Source: Candidatus Sulfidibacterium hydrothermale | Lineage (GTDB): Bacteria > Bacteroidota > Bacteroidia > Bacteroidales > F082 | Assembly: GCF_020149915.1 (NCBI RefSeq) | Contig: NZ_CP083760.1 | Coordinates: forward strand, 1-64,000 | DNA length: 64,000 bases | Direction of reading: 5' to 3' | Shown here: positions 34,756 to 44,552 of the stretch, one piece after another | Position numbering within the stretch: the first letter of the stretch is position 1 | Layout: every line of letters starts with the position of its first letter | Notes under the pieces: model-generated | The model's input: the letters and a program-made list of their open reading frames with translations, nothing else | What the model was told of the DNA's origin: nothing | Database searches by the model: none | Program-made: the position numbers and the translations under genes

Positions 34756-35865
34756 TCAGTAACGATATTGAGGCAAATCCCGGCCCGGTTTGGTTAAAAT
34801 AACCTGCCATAACTGATTAAACCGTGAACGGAAACTACCGGCGCTGCTCAACAGAAAATAACGCCACATCCGGTAAAAACGTTCATGGTATTTGTCTTTT
34901 AACTGTGGCCAGGCTTTTTCAAAATTAGCATACCAGGCCATGAGCGTTTTGTCGTAATCCGGACCGAAGTTGTGTACATCTTCCACCACAAACAATCCTT
35001 CTGCTGCTTTGGCTATCTGTGCCAACGAGGGGATCATCCCGTTAGGAAAAATATATTTGTGGGTCCATTCGTTAACATAAGTCACACTCACATTGCTGCC
35101 AATGGTATGTATCAGCGATATGCCGTCATTTTTTAAACAACGGTTTACCACTTCCATGTAAGTACGATAATTTTTGTAGCCCACATGCTCAAAAAAACCG
35201 ATGGACAGCACCGCATCAAACTGACCGGTTACTTCCCGGTAATCCTGAAAACGGAGCTCTACCGGCAACCCTTTACACAATACTTTTCCCAGCTCAATTT
35301 GTTTTTTTGAGATACTGACACCCAATACTTCCACGCCATATTTTTCGGCAGCAAACCGGGCAAAACTCCCCCATCCACAACCAATATCCAATACTTTCAT
35401 CCCCGGTTTCAGTTCCAATTTTTTACAAATCAAATCCAGCTTAACTTCCTGTGCCTCATCCAGATCTTTAGCCTTTTTCCAGTAAGCACTGGAGTAAACC
35501 ATCCGCTTGTCGAGCATCATCCGGAAAAGGTCATTTCCCAAATCGTAATGTTCCTCTCCCACTTGTTTCGAGCGGGAAACGGTCTGGTAATTAAAAATCC
35601 GGGTGGAAAGAATAAAAAGCGCCGTTTTCAGGCTGTGTTTTATTTTCTGTTCAAGGTTGGCTCGTAAAATTTTATTAAAGAATTCATCCAGGGCTTCCAC
35701 ATCCCACCATCCGTCCATATAGGACTCACCAAGTCCCAATTCGGTTTCGGAAATCCAGCGTTTGAAGGTATTTTCGTTATGTACCTGCACATCCCACGGA
35801 CGGCTGCCGTTGAGGGTAATTCCCGCCTCTTCCAAAAGAGAAATAACCACATCTTTTGCATCCAT
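34756..35865 (-). CDS. cfa: Cyclopropane-fatty-acyl-phospholipid synthase
   Basis: A 369-residue SAM-dependent methyltransferase that converts unsaturated membrane acyl chains to cyclopropane rings. The SAM motif VLDIGCGWGSFARFAAEKYG lies at about residues 155-174. FFEHVGYKNYRTYM, the HTIGSN strand and EWTHKYIFPNGMIPSL are specific to the CFA family. The N-terminal region (1-120) is the CFA-specific helical part with ESYMDGWWDVEALDEFF. Length fits E. coli Cfa (382). Its promoter is TAACTTTG on the minus strand at 35893-35900. Confidence 0.95.
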   Translation of the reverse strand: MDAKDVVISLLEEAGITLNGSRPWDVQVHNENTFKRWISETELGLGESYMDGWWDVEALDEFFNKILRANLEQKIKHSLKTALFILSTRIFNYQTVSRSKQVGEEHYDLGNDLFRMMLDKRMVYSSAYWKKAKDLDEAQEVKLDLICKKLELKPGMKVLDIGCGWGSFARFAAEKYGVEVLGVSISKKQIELGKVLCKGLPVELRFQDYREVTGQFDAVLSIGFFEHVGYKNYRTYMEVVNRCLKNDGISLIHTIGSNVSVTYVNEWTHKYIFPNGMIPSLAQIAKAAEGLFVVEDVHNFGPDYDKTLMAWYANFEKAWPQLKDKYHERFYRMWRYFLLSSAGSFRSRFNQLWQVILTKPGRDLPQYRY

Positions 35866-35892
35866 GATATTCGTTTTTAAAAGCTTACCCTA

Positions 35893-35900
35893 CAAAGTTA
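35893..35900 (-). promoter_or_regulatory. -7 element for cfa
   Basis: The minus strand reads TAACTTTG, matching TAnnTTTG, with about 28 bases to the ATG. Confidence 0.6.
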
Positions 35901-35983
35901 CAAAACGAGAACAGGAATTTCAACTTTTAATCCGGTAGAATAATGGTAAACCCAGATGAGAAATGTTTTTTTACTCTATTTTT

Positions 35984-36007
35984 CATCCGCGTTTACAAAC
36001 ACGGACG
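35984..36007. repeat. Solitary REP hairpin
   Basis: CATCCGCGTTTACAAACACGGACG is a REP of the same family as those around the RAYT genes. One arm reads CATCCGCG, the other CGGACG, so it looks like a hybrid of the two arm types. It is isolated in the cfa/flavin-reductase gap, as expected of a dispersed REP. Confidence 0.6.
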
Positions 36008-36152
36008 AGATATGATAAGCGATATAAAATTGAATCCTTTCAGGATTCTACGGGAACTTTATTTCTGACCAACCGGTAATTCAGATTCAATCCCTTGGGA
36101 ATTATTTTGATCCGGTTTTCACCCGCATCGGTAAACAGATAAGATCTATTTC

Positions 36153-36683
36153 CTACTTATGGTATTTTTCCAAACCGCTGATCAACACCATTTCACCAAA
36201 ATAAAGCCGGTGGGTATTGCGGCTTTCGTGCTTGCGAAAAATGGACGCATCCGTAAAATTTTCGGGTATCAAATCGTTCCAATAGGTCTTACGGCATTCG
36301 ATAATTAATTCGGCTTCGGCAAATGCCGGTGACTGCACTTTCTGAGCGGCTACTGCATGAAGCGATGTTTCGGCCAGTTTATCCCCGTCACGTCCTGACC
36401 GGGTTCCCAGCAAGGTCAGATCATCGTTGTATTTCTCCGGAAAAGCCGTCAAGGTAAAGTCGGGATAGCGATTCAAAAACTCAAAGGTATACCGCGAAGG
36501 CCGTACCACCACCATGGCATACGGTTTATTCCACATAATACCAAAAGTTCCCCAGGCTACCGTCATGGTATTAAAATGGCCCGTTTTAAAATCACCCACC
36601 GCAAGCAACATATATTGCCGGTTCCACAACGCATTGATTTGGGGTTTAAAATCGTAAGGATCGATTATTTTCAGATCGGTCAT
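36153..36683 (-). CDS. Flavin reductase family protein
   Basis: A 176-residue split-barrel flavoprotein of the flavin reductase-like family. GHFNTMTVAWGTFGIMWNKPYAMVVVRPSRYTFEFL (about residues 35-70) contains the FMN-binding loop with the paired Thr/Trp and Arg-Pro. FTLTAFPEKYNDDLTLLGTRSGRDGDKLAETSLHAV follows. It may reduce flavin or act as an FMN oxidoreductase; no partner monooxygenase is adjacent. It lies 37 bases downstream of a membrane-protein gene on the same strand, so the two may share a transcript. Confidence 0.85.
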   Translation of the reverse strand: MTDLKIIDPYDFKPQINALWNRQYMLLAVGDFKTGHFNTMTVAWGTFGIMWNKPYAMVVVRPSRYTFEFLNRYPDFTLTAFPEKYNDDLTLLGTRSGRDGDKLAETSLHAVAAQKVQSPAFAEAELIIECRKTYWNDLIPENFTDASIFRKHESRNTHRLYFGEMVLISGLEKYHK

Positions 36684-36720
36684 AAAAAAATTTTTAAATA
36701 AGCTCCTGATTTTTCAGAAA

Positions 36721-37356
36721 TTACAACCAGCCAAGCAACACTCCGAAAATCAAAATAGCAATAATATCCACCGCATAAATCACGCCGGTAGTGATTATCT
36801 TTTTTCGGACGGTTTTCATATCGAAAACCCAAAAAGAGACCACAAAGAAAGTTAAATACCCAAAAATAACAATGAGCACCGGAGCGGAGGCATTCCACCA
36901 CGAATAATCCCAGGTTAATGCACCCACAGCATGTAACAACATTTCAATCAATACACAAAAGATGGAATCCAACACGGCGAAAAACCATCGATTGGGAATG
37001 CCAAGGATTTTTAATTTTTTATCTGATGGCAAAAGTTTGGCAAAAGTAATACCGGCAATGGCAAACATAAAGCTGATTTCAATGTTTAACCCGATAAGAA
37101 TCTCATACGCTGATTTTCCGGGAGCGCCCCAAACCGGAGCATATTGGGTAAAATGAAAAACCAGTGCATTCCAGATTTCGTTAAACCAGTCCATTCCCCA
37201 AAAGGCCAGGCCGGCAAAAACCAGATTCCAGTTTTTTCGTTCAATTTCAACGGCATAAACATAAACCACAAAAGCAAAAAGCGGAATGACATACCACTGA
37301 AACGTACCGGGGTCGCGTAAATGTTGTAAAGCTTCAAGTGCAGATTTTGTAGGCAT
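36721..37356 (-). CDS. Conserved multi-span membrane protein of unknown function
   Basis: The start is placed at the ATG at 37356 (MPTKSALEALQHLRDPGTFQWYVIPLF), because the upstream in-frame extension to 37413 overlaps the probable promoter region. The 211-residue protein has about six to seven membrane spans, with conserved-looking aromatic segments (WGMDWFNEIWNALVFHFTQYAPVWGAPG) and WDYSWWNASAPVLIVIFGYLTFF near the end. I do not recognise the family. The flavin reductase gene follows. Confidence 0.7.
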   Translation of the reverse strand: MPTKSALEALQHLRDPGTFQWYVIPLFAFVVYVYAVEIERKNWNLVFAGLAFWGMDWFNEIWNALVFHFTQYAPVWGAPGKSAYEILIGLNIEISFMFAIAGITFAKLLPSDKKLKILGIPNRWFFAVLDSIFCVLIEMLLHAVGALTWDYSWWNASAPVLIVIFGYLTFFVVSFWVFDMKTVRKKIITTGVIYAVDIIAILIFGVLLGWL

Positions 37357-37420
37357 AATTATTGACTTTGGTAAAGAAAAAGCGAATATAAAAATTATAC
37401 TGGTTATTTTCAAAAATGAT

Positions 37421-37428
37421 TATATTTG
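37421..37428 (+). promoter_or_regulatory. -7 element of the outer-membrane protein cluster
   Basis: TATATTTG matches TAnnTTTG, 20 bases before the ATG at 37448. Confidence 0.6.
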
Positions 37429-37447
37429 ATTTTTTAAATATGAACTT

Positions 37448-38668
37448 ATGAAAAGCCGCTTTACCCTACTGACCGTATTTTTCTTTTTAATGATCCCGAC
37501 CACTACTATTTTCGGACAAGCCAAAGAGGGAGTCATTGACAAACAGGAAAAACCTTACCTGAATATCTGGGGCATGGTTCACACCGATGTAATTTATGAT
37601 TTAAAACAAATGGATCCGGACTGGATTGGTGGTTTCCGGCCATCGAAAATACCGATCTATCCCACCGACCCGGGATGGGGAACTAACGGACATCTTTACT
37701 TCAGTGTACGTCAGTCTACTTTTAAATTTGAAGGCGTATTACCCACTCAACACAAATGGGGCCCCATCCGTTTACGCTTCGAATTTGATCTTTTCGGTTT
37801 AGGCATTCAGGCGGGAGAAACAACACTGCGGTTTCGCATGGTTTACGGCGATTGGGGACCTTTCCGTGTGGGAAAAGATTGGTCGACGTTTATCGATTTG
37901 GAGGCTTTTCCCAACAATTACGACTGGTGGGGACCGTCAGGCATGGCGCTGCTTGTTACCGAAATGTTCCGTTACACACAAAAATTAAGTCCTAAAAGTA
38001 AAATGGAATTTTCCCTTGAGATTCCGGGTTCGGGAGTTGACCCGGGCCAGCTTCGGCAAATTGACCCGAACCTTTGGTATGCTAAAACCAAAGAAATGCT
38101 GCCCGATTTTATTACCCGTTATACTTTCCGCGGAAAAGGAGGCTATTTTAAAAGTGCTTTGCTGTTACGACAACTCTCTTATGAATTGGTGAGTGTTCAA
38201 TATGAAAAAGCCCAAACAAAGAACAAATTCGGCTGGGCTTTAAACCTTACTTCAGCCATTTACACCTTCCATCACACCGGAGCACTTCGTCTGCAAACCG
38301 TTTTCGGGCACGGATACGCCGGTTATAACAACGACGGCGGAGTAGAAATAACACCGGATGCAAATTTTCAGGCTACTGTTCCTTTCCAGTTTGGTTTTAC
38401 CGCTTTTTACGATCAAAAATTCGGGGAAAAATGGTCAGCATCGACCGGCTTTAGCGAAACCAATGAAAACAATACGGCCGGACAATCCGGAGATGCTTTT
38501 CATAAATCGTACTACTCGGTAACCCAGCTTATTTACGAGATATTAAAAAACCGTATATTTGCTGGGCTGAATTACCAATACGGAAAGCGCTTTAATAAAG
38601 ATGGCGCTTCAGCCGACGATCAACGCATCATGTTTTCCGTGCGATTTATAATGGATCGCTGGCGATAA
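37448..38668 (+). CDS. Outer-membrane porin (DcaP-like)
   Basis: A 406-residue protein with a signal peptide ending near residue 25 (TTTIFGQA). It has an early segment YLNIWGMVHTDVIYDL, then RQSTFKFEG, RLRFEFDLFG, and RFRMVYGDWGPFRVGKDWSTFIDLEAFP, the trimeric-porin style with a charged constriction. The C-terminus (RIMFSVRFIMDRWR) is a final barrel strand. It resembles DcaP-type porins, which take up dicarboxylates and related solutes in other phyla; the substrate here is open. First of three outer-membrane genes on one strand. Confidence 0.8.
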   Translation: MKSRFTLLTVFFFLMIPTTTIFGQAKEGVIDKQEKPYLNIWGMVHTDVIYDLKQMDPDWIGGFRPSKIPIYPTDPGWGTNGHLYFSVRQSTFKFEGVLPTQHKWGPIRLRFEFDLFGLGIQAGETTLRFRMVYGDWGPFRVGKDWSTFIDLEAFPNNYDWWGPSGMALLVTEMFRYTQKLSPKSKMEFSLEIPGSGVDPGQLRQIDPNLWYAKTKEMLPDFITRYTFRGKGGYFKSALLLRQLSYELVSVQYEKAQTKNKFGWALNLTSAIYTFHHTGALRLQTVFGHGYAGYNNDGGVEITPDANFQATVPFQFGFTAFYDQKFGEKWSASTGFSETNENNTAGQSGDAFHKSYYSVTQLIYEILKNRIFAGLNYQYGKRFNKDGASADDQRIMFSVRFIMDRWR

Positions 38669-38727
38669 AAACAATCCTGACAATATCAGCAAAAACACAG
38701 GAAGTACTAAAACAAAAAATAAAGCGA

Positions 38728-39489
38728 ATGAACAGAGTTTTACGCCATATTTTTCTTCTTCTCATCCTTTTCACCACGCTTACAGCACAATCGCAGGTTC
38801 TGATTTCCCTCATTCTGGGAGATAAACTAAATTCTGAAAAGCTGGAGTTTGGCGTAGAAGGAGGTGGTAATTTCTCGCATATTACCAACATGGATTCCAA
38901 AAAATATATGTCTGACTGGAATTTGGGGTTCTACTTTGTTTTTCAATTGAAAGGCCCGTGGTACATAAACACCGGGGTACTGGTAAAAGCCAAAACAGGA
39001 AGCGGTAACCTAACCCATGATGATTTAAAAACGATCGGATCGGCTTTTGCCGATACCGCTATGGGCCAGGGCGATTACTACCAAAAAGTAAATACCTTTA
39101 TTGTCCCCATGATGATGCGGTATATGTTTCAAAACCGGTTTTATGTGGAAGGCGGTATTCAGGCCAGTCTTCGTTACAATGCCTGGGTAGAATATAAATA
39201 TACAGACGAAGACAAAACGGTTCTCTTAAAAGAATACAACAAAGACAAAATCAACCCCATTGATGTTGGACCAACCGCCGGTTTGGGCTACCGGTTTCCC
39301 GGAAGAACCGGAATGACGGTGGGATTTAAATATTATTACGGATTGGTAAACGTTTACAAAGGAATATCCGGAACAAAAAACAGCGTTTTTTATCTCAAAG
39401 CCAATATTCCTATCGGAGCCGGAGAAAAAGCACAACTGAAAAGAGAAAAAAAAGCGAAAGAACGCGCTGCCAAAAAAGCAGCCCAATAA
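38728..39489 (+). CDS. PorT-like outer-membrane beta-barrel protein
   Basis: A 253-residue exported barrel. The signal peptide has a basic start and LLLILFTTLTAQSQ (about residues 6-22). FGVEGGGNFSHITN and GFYFVFQLKGPWYINTGVLVKAK are PorT/OmpW-like N-terminal strands, and GPTAGLGYRFPGRTGMTVGFKYYYGLVNVY the C-terminal ones. The tail is unusual: about 22 residues rich in Lys, Ala and Arg (LKREKKAKERAAKKAAQ) follow the barrel. No protein partner is known. 59 bases behind the porin. Confidence 0.8.
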   Translation: MNRVLRHIFLLLILFTTLTAQSQVLISLILGDKLNSEKLEFGVEGGGNFSHITNMDSKKYMSDWNLGFYFVFQLKGPWYINTGVLVKAKTGSGNLTHDDLKTIGSAFADTAMGQGDYYQKVNTFIVPMMMRYMFQNRFYVEGGIQASLRYNAWVEYKYTDEDKTVLLKEYNKDKINPIDVGPTAGLGYRFPGRTGMTVGFKYYYGLVNVYKGISGTKNSVFYLKANIPIGAGEKAQLKREKKAKERAAKKAAQ

Positions 39490-39530
39490 GAAAAACAAGT
39501 AAATAAAAGTTGTTTTTAAAAGAATAAAAG

Positions 39531-40637
39531 ATGATGAAACTAAAAAACAAACTACTTATTTTGCCTGTATTGATTCTATTTTTGGGGATTCCGCAAAAAA
39601 GCCAGGCACAGTACACAACCAAAAGAGTTCGAAGCAAATATGAAGCTTATACCGACAGCTTGAAAAACGTAAAATACAACTATGTCTTTCCCTTTTTGGG
39701 ACAAGGTGCTTACAAAAAGGGATTTGATATTCAGTATCCCATTGGGTTTATGCTGAACTATTTTTATGGCGAACAAGGCATTACCATTGACAATTTTCGT
39801 TTAGGATACGAAAATGCTTATGGTGGTCCGGTGGATTTTCCATTAACCCCGACATCAGATAGTTTGATTTCTTTTGGGGACAGCAGAAATACAACTTATT
39901 CTTTTAATATCCGACCGGATATTTGGGTATTCCCGTTTTTGGATGTTTACGGAATCTTTGGTTACGGAAATTCCAAAACCGATGTGGCGGTAAACCTGTT
40001 GCCCTATTCTGATAATTCCATCAGTTTTAATTCTGTTGTTGACCAGGATGTTTCCACCTACGGTTTTGGAATGTTATTTGCCGGCGGAATCGGCCCGGTA
40101 TGGGTTTCGGTGGATGCTAATATGACATGGAATAAGCCGGCACTGCTTGATAAGCCCACTGTGGTGAATATCGTTGGGATTCGTATGGGAAAAGTCTTTA
40201 CTTTCAAAAACAGACCATACAGCAATATTTCCGTATGGGTGGGTGCCATGTACCTCACCATGCAGTCAGAAACCGTGGGAGCTATCAAACTACAGGATGC
40301 CTTACCCCAGGATGTTTGGGACAGAAAAGATGAAATTGTCGGAAACTATTGGGACTGGTATCATAACGAAGCCACCCCGCTGCAACAGGCACTGGCCGAC
40401 AAAACCATTACGCCGCTGATGGATGCACTCGATAAAAGAGAAGGCGAATCGGTAGTAAAATACGGCATGGATAAACAAACCAAAGAACACTGGAATCTCC
40501 TGATTGGGATGCAATACCAAATCAATAAACACTGGCAAATCCGCAGCGAAGGCGGAATTATCGGTGACCGAAAATCAATTCTTGTTTCATTGAACTACCG
40601 TATGCTCGGCTTCAAGAAAAAGCCCAAAGGGTTTTAA
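39531..40637 (+). CDS. Outer-membrane beta-barrel protein, unknown
   Basis: A 368-residue exported protein (signal LLILPVLILFLGIPQKSQAQ). Strands such as FSFNIRPDIWVFPFLDVYGIFGYGNSKTDVAV-type segments and GFGMLFAGGIGPVWVSVDANMTWNKP point to a 16- or more-stranded barrel. The last strand is GDRKSILVSLNYRMLGF. A 60-residue acidic and helical insert (QDALPQDVWDRKDEIVGNYWDWYHNEATPL) is unusual. I do not recognise a specific family. It is the last gene of the outer-membrane cluster; an 8-bp GC stem terminator follows. Confidence 0.75.
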   Translation: MMKLKNKLLILPVLILFLGIPQKSQAQYTTKRVRSKYEAYTDSLKNVKYNYVFPFLGQGAYKKGFDIQYPIGFMLNYFYGEQGITIDNFRLGYENAYGGPVDFPLTPTSDSLISFGDSRNTTYSFNIRPDIWVFPFLDVYGIFGYGNSKTDVAVNLLPYSDNSISFNSVVDQDVSTYGFGMLFAGGIGPVWVSVDANMTWNKPALLDKPTVVNIVGIRMGKVFTFKNRPYSNISVWVGAMYLTMQSETVGAIKLQDALPQDVWDRKDEIVGNYWDWYHNEATPLQQALADKTITPLMDALDKREGESVVKYGMDKQTKEHWNLLIGMQYQINKHWQIRSEGGIIGDRKSILVSLNYRMLGFKKKPKGF

Positions 40638-40647
40638 TTAAATAAAC

Positions 40648-40677
40648 AAAAGCCGCTCCTGAAGGAGCGGCTTTTTT
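40648..40677 (+). terminator. Terminator of the outer-membrane cluster
   Basis: GCCGCTCC and GGAGCGGC form an 8-bp stem with a TGAA loop, with A-run before and T-run after. It may serve the convergent ygfK gene too. Confidence 0.92.
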
Positions 40678-40699
40678 CTTCTTTGGGAAAAACCAAAAC

Positions 40700-43600
40700 C
40701 TAATTCTGGTTCTTTTGTTGTCCGTAAAATGACCGGGCTCCTTTTAAGAGAATAAATAGTTCAGCAGCGTCTTTTGTTGAAACAACAAAATCGTCTTTAT
40801 CTTTTATTTCTACTGCTATCACCCGGAAATTACCCGGATTCAGTTCTATCAAAAAGCTCTTGCTCTCAAAGACAATCCGGTTATCTTTTTCATATAAAAA
40901 GACCTTTTGTCCTTGTAAGAAAGTTTCCATCCGGTTCTTTTCCCGGTCAAAGAAATAGCCATCGGTATTGGCTTCAAAACTTTCACGTTTCAGGTAAAGA
41001 TGCGGTTTATCCCGATAAGGTTTTCCGGCCGAAGGACAAAACGTAGCACAGTTTCCACATTGATTACACCAATCGGCTAAATGCAGGATTTGCCGGTTTT
41101 GTTTAATTTCAAAAACAGCATCATCCGAAACATCATAAACCCCTGCACTGCCGGTAATCTTTTGTAATGAATAATGGCATTGTTCCGTTTCGTAAGAATG
41201 AAAAGCCAGGTTAGGACAAACGGTGGTACAAATATTACACACTTCATCACACTGTAAACAACGTGAAGCCTCCTGTATGGCTTCCTCCCGGGTAAGCGTA
41301 GAAGTAACCAGTTTAAAGTTCTTCCGGTCGTTAAGCGGGATTTCCTGTACCGGCACCGGTTCTTTTTTCAAACTGCGTTTGACCATGTGATCCGACAAAC
41401 TTTGGGGCTCTCTTTCCGGTTTTTTATCTTCCAAAGAAGCGACCCCGGCTTTCCGGATCATCTCGGCAGCAGCTTTCCGGCCATCACCAATGGCTTTAAT
41501 CACCGTAGCTGCCCCATGCAAAGCATCTCCGCCGATAAAAACATTTTTCAGTTTTGTTTCATAGCTTCCCGGTTTGGTTTTCAACTGTTTGATATCCACA
41601 AAATCCAAAGCCAGATCCTGACCAATGGCAGGAATAATCGTATCAAAGGCTATTTCAAATTCCGACCCCGGAATTTCCACCGGCCGACGACGGCCGCCGG
41701 CATCTTTTTCCCCGAGTTTCATGCGAATACAGGTCAGCGAAACGACCTTTCCGTTTTGGGTATTGACCTTTAATGGCGAAACCAGTTCCATTACCTGGAT
41801 TCCTTCTGCCAGTACCGCTTCCACCTCATCCGGATCAGCAGGCATTTGATTTTTTGTACGGCGGTAAACAATGGTTACTTTTCCACGGTCACCTACCAGA
41901 CGATAAGCAGTACGGGCAGCATCCATCGCCGTATTTCCACCACCAATAACCGCTATATTTTCACCCAAATGAACCGGAATATTTTCTTTTACCCGGAATA
42001 AAAAGTCAAGCGGATCAAGCACGCCTTCGGCATTCGCTCCTTCAATCGAAAGCGGAAGCGCTTTTTGTGCTCCCACAGCAAGATAAACAAAATCATTGTC
42101 TTTCCGTAATTTCTCAAAAAGCGGAGCATCCACCCGGGTAGAAAAATAAACCTGTACTCCCAAAGCTTCAATACGCTGAATATCAATATTCACCGATTCA
42201 TCCGTCAACCGGAAAGAAGGAATCGCTCCCGACACCATTCCCCCCGGACGGGGTTTCGATTCATAAAGCGTTACTTCAAATCCGGCTTTTTTCAAAAACC
42301 AGGCACAGGATAAGCCCGAAGGACCGGCACCGACTACCGCTGCTTTTTTTCCGGAAGTTATCTCCGGTTTCTTGAAAGAATAACCATTTTTTACCGCTTC
42401 CTCGGCTACAAACCGTTTGATTTCACGAATCAGCACCGGACTGTCGTAATTCATGCGCGTACACTTGGTCTGACACTGATGGTCACACACCATTCCTGTG
42501 GTATTAGGAAAAGGATTGGTACGCATAATTACCTCAAACGCTTTCTGAAAATCGCCATGTGCCGTATGATACATGTAATCCGGAATATCCTGGTTCGTCG
42601 GACAGGTATCCACACACGGCGCGTGAATACAGTCGAAATAACCCAACGGACGGGCAGTTTTAATGCTTGGTGTATGCAGGGAATTTCTTTTATAACGACG
42701 GCTTTCCAATACGCTATCCGCATAATCATTAAGGTTATGCAGGATTTGCTCCTGCAGCGTTCCGTTTATTCCGCTTTTGGCTGCAATAAACGAAACGGTA
42801 TCTTCAGCACCGGCTTCTTCAAAAGCCTCCTGTAATTTTTCGATATACTGATGCAACCGGCCATAACCACCGGGTTTCAACACATCTGAACTCACCGTTA
42901 CCGGCGACAATCCGGAAGCAATCAAATCAGGCGTATTAAAAGCATCGGCACCGCCGGAAAAAGAAATATCCAGCCTTCCGTGAAATTCATTTTGCAGTTT
43001 CCGGGCTAAATTCACCGAAATAGGATGCAAGGCCCGGCCGCTCATGTACATCATCTCTTCATCGGAAGAAAAGACCTCTTTGTGATTGCGGCTCTCTAAT
43101 GTATTGGTTAGTTTCAGTCCAAAAAACAGCTGTTTTTCATCCGCCAGTTTTTCCAGCCTGGAAATAATTTTCAGCGCTTCTTCATATTTTAAATCGTGTT
43201 CAAAAGCAAGATCCGGCACATCGGTATCAAATCCTGAATTCTTTAAAATACCACGTAAGTCTTCTTTTCCCAGCAAAGTAGGATTTAGTTTGATGGTTGT
43301 ATGAAGATCCTTTTCACGTAAAAGATATTCTCCGATTTTTTCAATCTCATCCGGCGGACAGCCGTGCATGGTCGAAAGCGTAATATTATCGGTAATTTGA
43401 GACGAGATTTGAAGTTCGCGAACCCGCGGGTAAATATCCTGAATTGTTTCCAGCTTTTCGGCCAGCTCTTGCGAAGCATCCGTCATCTTGCTGAAAAACC
43501 ACTGCACATTGTCCTGCATCATTCCGGCAAAATCATAACCGGCACTCATGTTGAAAATCACTCCCGGTTTTTCTCCTTCAAATCCCAGTTTATCATGCAA

Positions 43601-43999
43601 AACATGAATCAGAATCCAGGCATTCAGGTATTGTTCAAACGACTGGTTAATTTTCAGCTCCTGCGACCATTCGCAATTATATCCTTCATCCTGCATGTCA
43701 ATACAGGGTTTTGAAACTTCCAGTTCATCCAGTGTTTGAATTGTTTTCAACTCCATATACCGCGCACCGGTAAGCCAGGCCGCTACAATATTCTGAGCCA
43801 TTTGGGTATGTGGACCCGCCGCTACGCCCACCGGCGTTTCCAGCAACTGACCAAAACGTTGAATACGAAACGGATCATCTTTCCGCGGCCTAAAAAACAG
43901 AGCCGCCGGGATACCAAAAATGGAATTTGTATTTTCTAATTGATAGAGAATGATTTGCAATAATTCCCGCAAAGGAATAGTCTCAAATTTATCGGTCAT
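40700..43999 (-). CDS. ygfK: YgfK-like selenate-reductase-type iron-sulfur flavoprotein
   Basis: A 1099-residue multidomain oxidoreductase. Residues 1-460 are like dihydroorotate dehydrogenase (FGQLLETPVGVAAGPHTQMAQNIVAAW, ISSQITDNITLSTMHGCPPDEIE). Residues 470-900 are GltD-like: cysteines CIHAPCVDTCPTNQDIPDYM, FAD motif GAGPSGLSCAWFLKKAGFEVTLYE, NADPH motif GGGNTAMDAARTA. The C-terminal third has ferredoxin clusters CLQCDEVCNICTTVCPN and CNQCGNCATFCP. E. coli YgfK shares this architecture; its physiological reaction is unresolved, and selenate reduction is an annotation, not a proof. The gene stands alone with a TATTTTTG promoter on the minus strand. Confidence 0.9.
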   Translation of the reverse strand: MTDKFETIPLRELLQIILYQLENTNSIFGIPAALFFRPRKDDPFRIQRFGQLLETPVGVAAGPHTQMAQNIVAAWLTGARYMELKTIQTLDELEVSKPCIDMQDEGYNCEWSQELKINQSFEQYLNAWILIHVLHDKLGFEGEKPGVIFNMSAGYDFAGMMQDNVQWFFSKMTDASQELAEKLETIQDIYPRVRELQISSQITDNITLSTMHGCPPDEIEKIGEYLLREKDLHTTIKLNPTLLGKEDLRGILKNSGFDTDVPDLAFEHDLKYEEALKIISRLEKLADEKQLFFGLKLTNTLESRNHKEVFSSDEEMMYMSGRALHPISVNLARKLQNEFHGRLDISFSGGADAFNTPDLIASGLSPVTVSSDVLKPGGYGRLHQYIEKLQEAFEEAGAEDTVSFIAAKSGINGTLQEQILHNLNDYADSVLESRRYKRNSLHTPSIKTARPLGYFDCIHAPCVDTCPTNQDIPDYMYHTAHGDFQKAFEVIMRTNPFPNTTGMVCDHQCQTKCTRMNYDSPVLIREIKRFVAEEAVKNGYSFKKPEITSGKKAAVVGAGPSGLSCAWFLKKAGFEVTLYESKPRPGGMVSGAIPSFRLTDESVNIDIQRIEALGVQVYFSTRVDAPLFEKLRKDNDFVYLAVGAQKALPLSIEGANAEGVLDPLDFLFRVKENIPVHLGENIAVIGGGNTAMDAARTAYRLVGDRGKVTIVYRRTKNQMPADPDEVEAVLAEGIQVMELVSPLKVNTQNGKVVSLTCIRMKLGEKDAGGRRRPVEIPGSEFEIAFDTIIPAIGQDLALDFVDIKQLKTKPGSYETKLKNVFIGGDALHGAATVIKAIGDGRKAAAEMIRKAGVASLEDKKPEREPQSLSDHMVKRSLKKEPVPVQEIPLNDRKNFKLVTSTLTREEAIQEASRCLQCDEVCNICTTVCPNLAFHSYETEQCHYSLQKITGSAGVYDVSDDAVFEIKQNRQILHLADWCNQCGNCATFCPSAGKPYRDKPHLYLKRESFEANTDGYFFDREKNRMETFLQGQKVFLYEKDNRIVFESKSFLIELNPGNFRVIAVEIKDKDDFVVSTKDAAELFILLKGARSFYGQQKNQN

Positions 44000-44031
44000 A
44001 ATGATTTGTTTTCAATGGAATAATGAGAGAA

Positions 44032-44039
44032 CAAAAATA
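44032..44039 (-). promoter_or_regulatory. -7 element for ygfK-like gene
   Basis: The minus strand reads TATTTTTG, matching TAnnTTTG, 33 bases before the ATG at 43999. Confidence 0.6.
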
Positions 44040-44552
44040 AGAAAAGGTTGCCATTATTATTTAAAACATTGGAAATGCACCAGAAAAGCAGAAAAAAGAA
44101 CTGTATTATTCGCTATACTTATGAAAATCTTCTGTTAACCCCATTAAAGTGAATACAGCATTGTACAATCCATCTACGAAAAAAACAATTGCTCAGGTTT
44201 TTATTTTAACAAATTACCGGTCGGTTCGCCGGAATCACCCTATCAGCCACCAATTATTTAGATAGGTTTTAAATTAAATTAGCTTTAGAAAACTTTTAAA
44301 AATAAGTATACATTTGAGCGTTTGTTAATTTCTCACAAATACTTTCTCCCGTGAAAAACGACATTTCAAATAATGAAAAAAGAACTTCCCTACCGTTTTT
44401 CATGGATAAAACAATACTCTTTGCCCCCCTTTTTATTCTGTTTTCCATTTCTCGTTTCAAATTATTTTTCCGGACAGGTCCTTCTTCACTACGATGGCTT
44501 TTTCAAAATTCACACATAATTTATTCATTGTTTCATCTCAATTTTAAATATC
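44040..44552. other. Long intergenic region upstream of acs
   Basis: About 510 AT-rich bases between divergent ygfK and acs. A TACATTTG at 44309-44316 matches the -7 consensus and would give acs a leader of about 235 bases. A 103-codon frame at 44351-44662 overlaps acs in another frame and is rejected. No riboswitch was recognised. Confidence 0.4.
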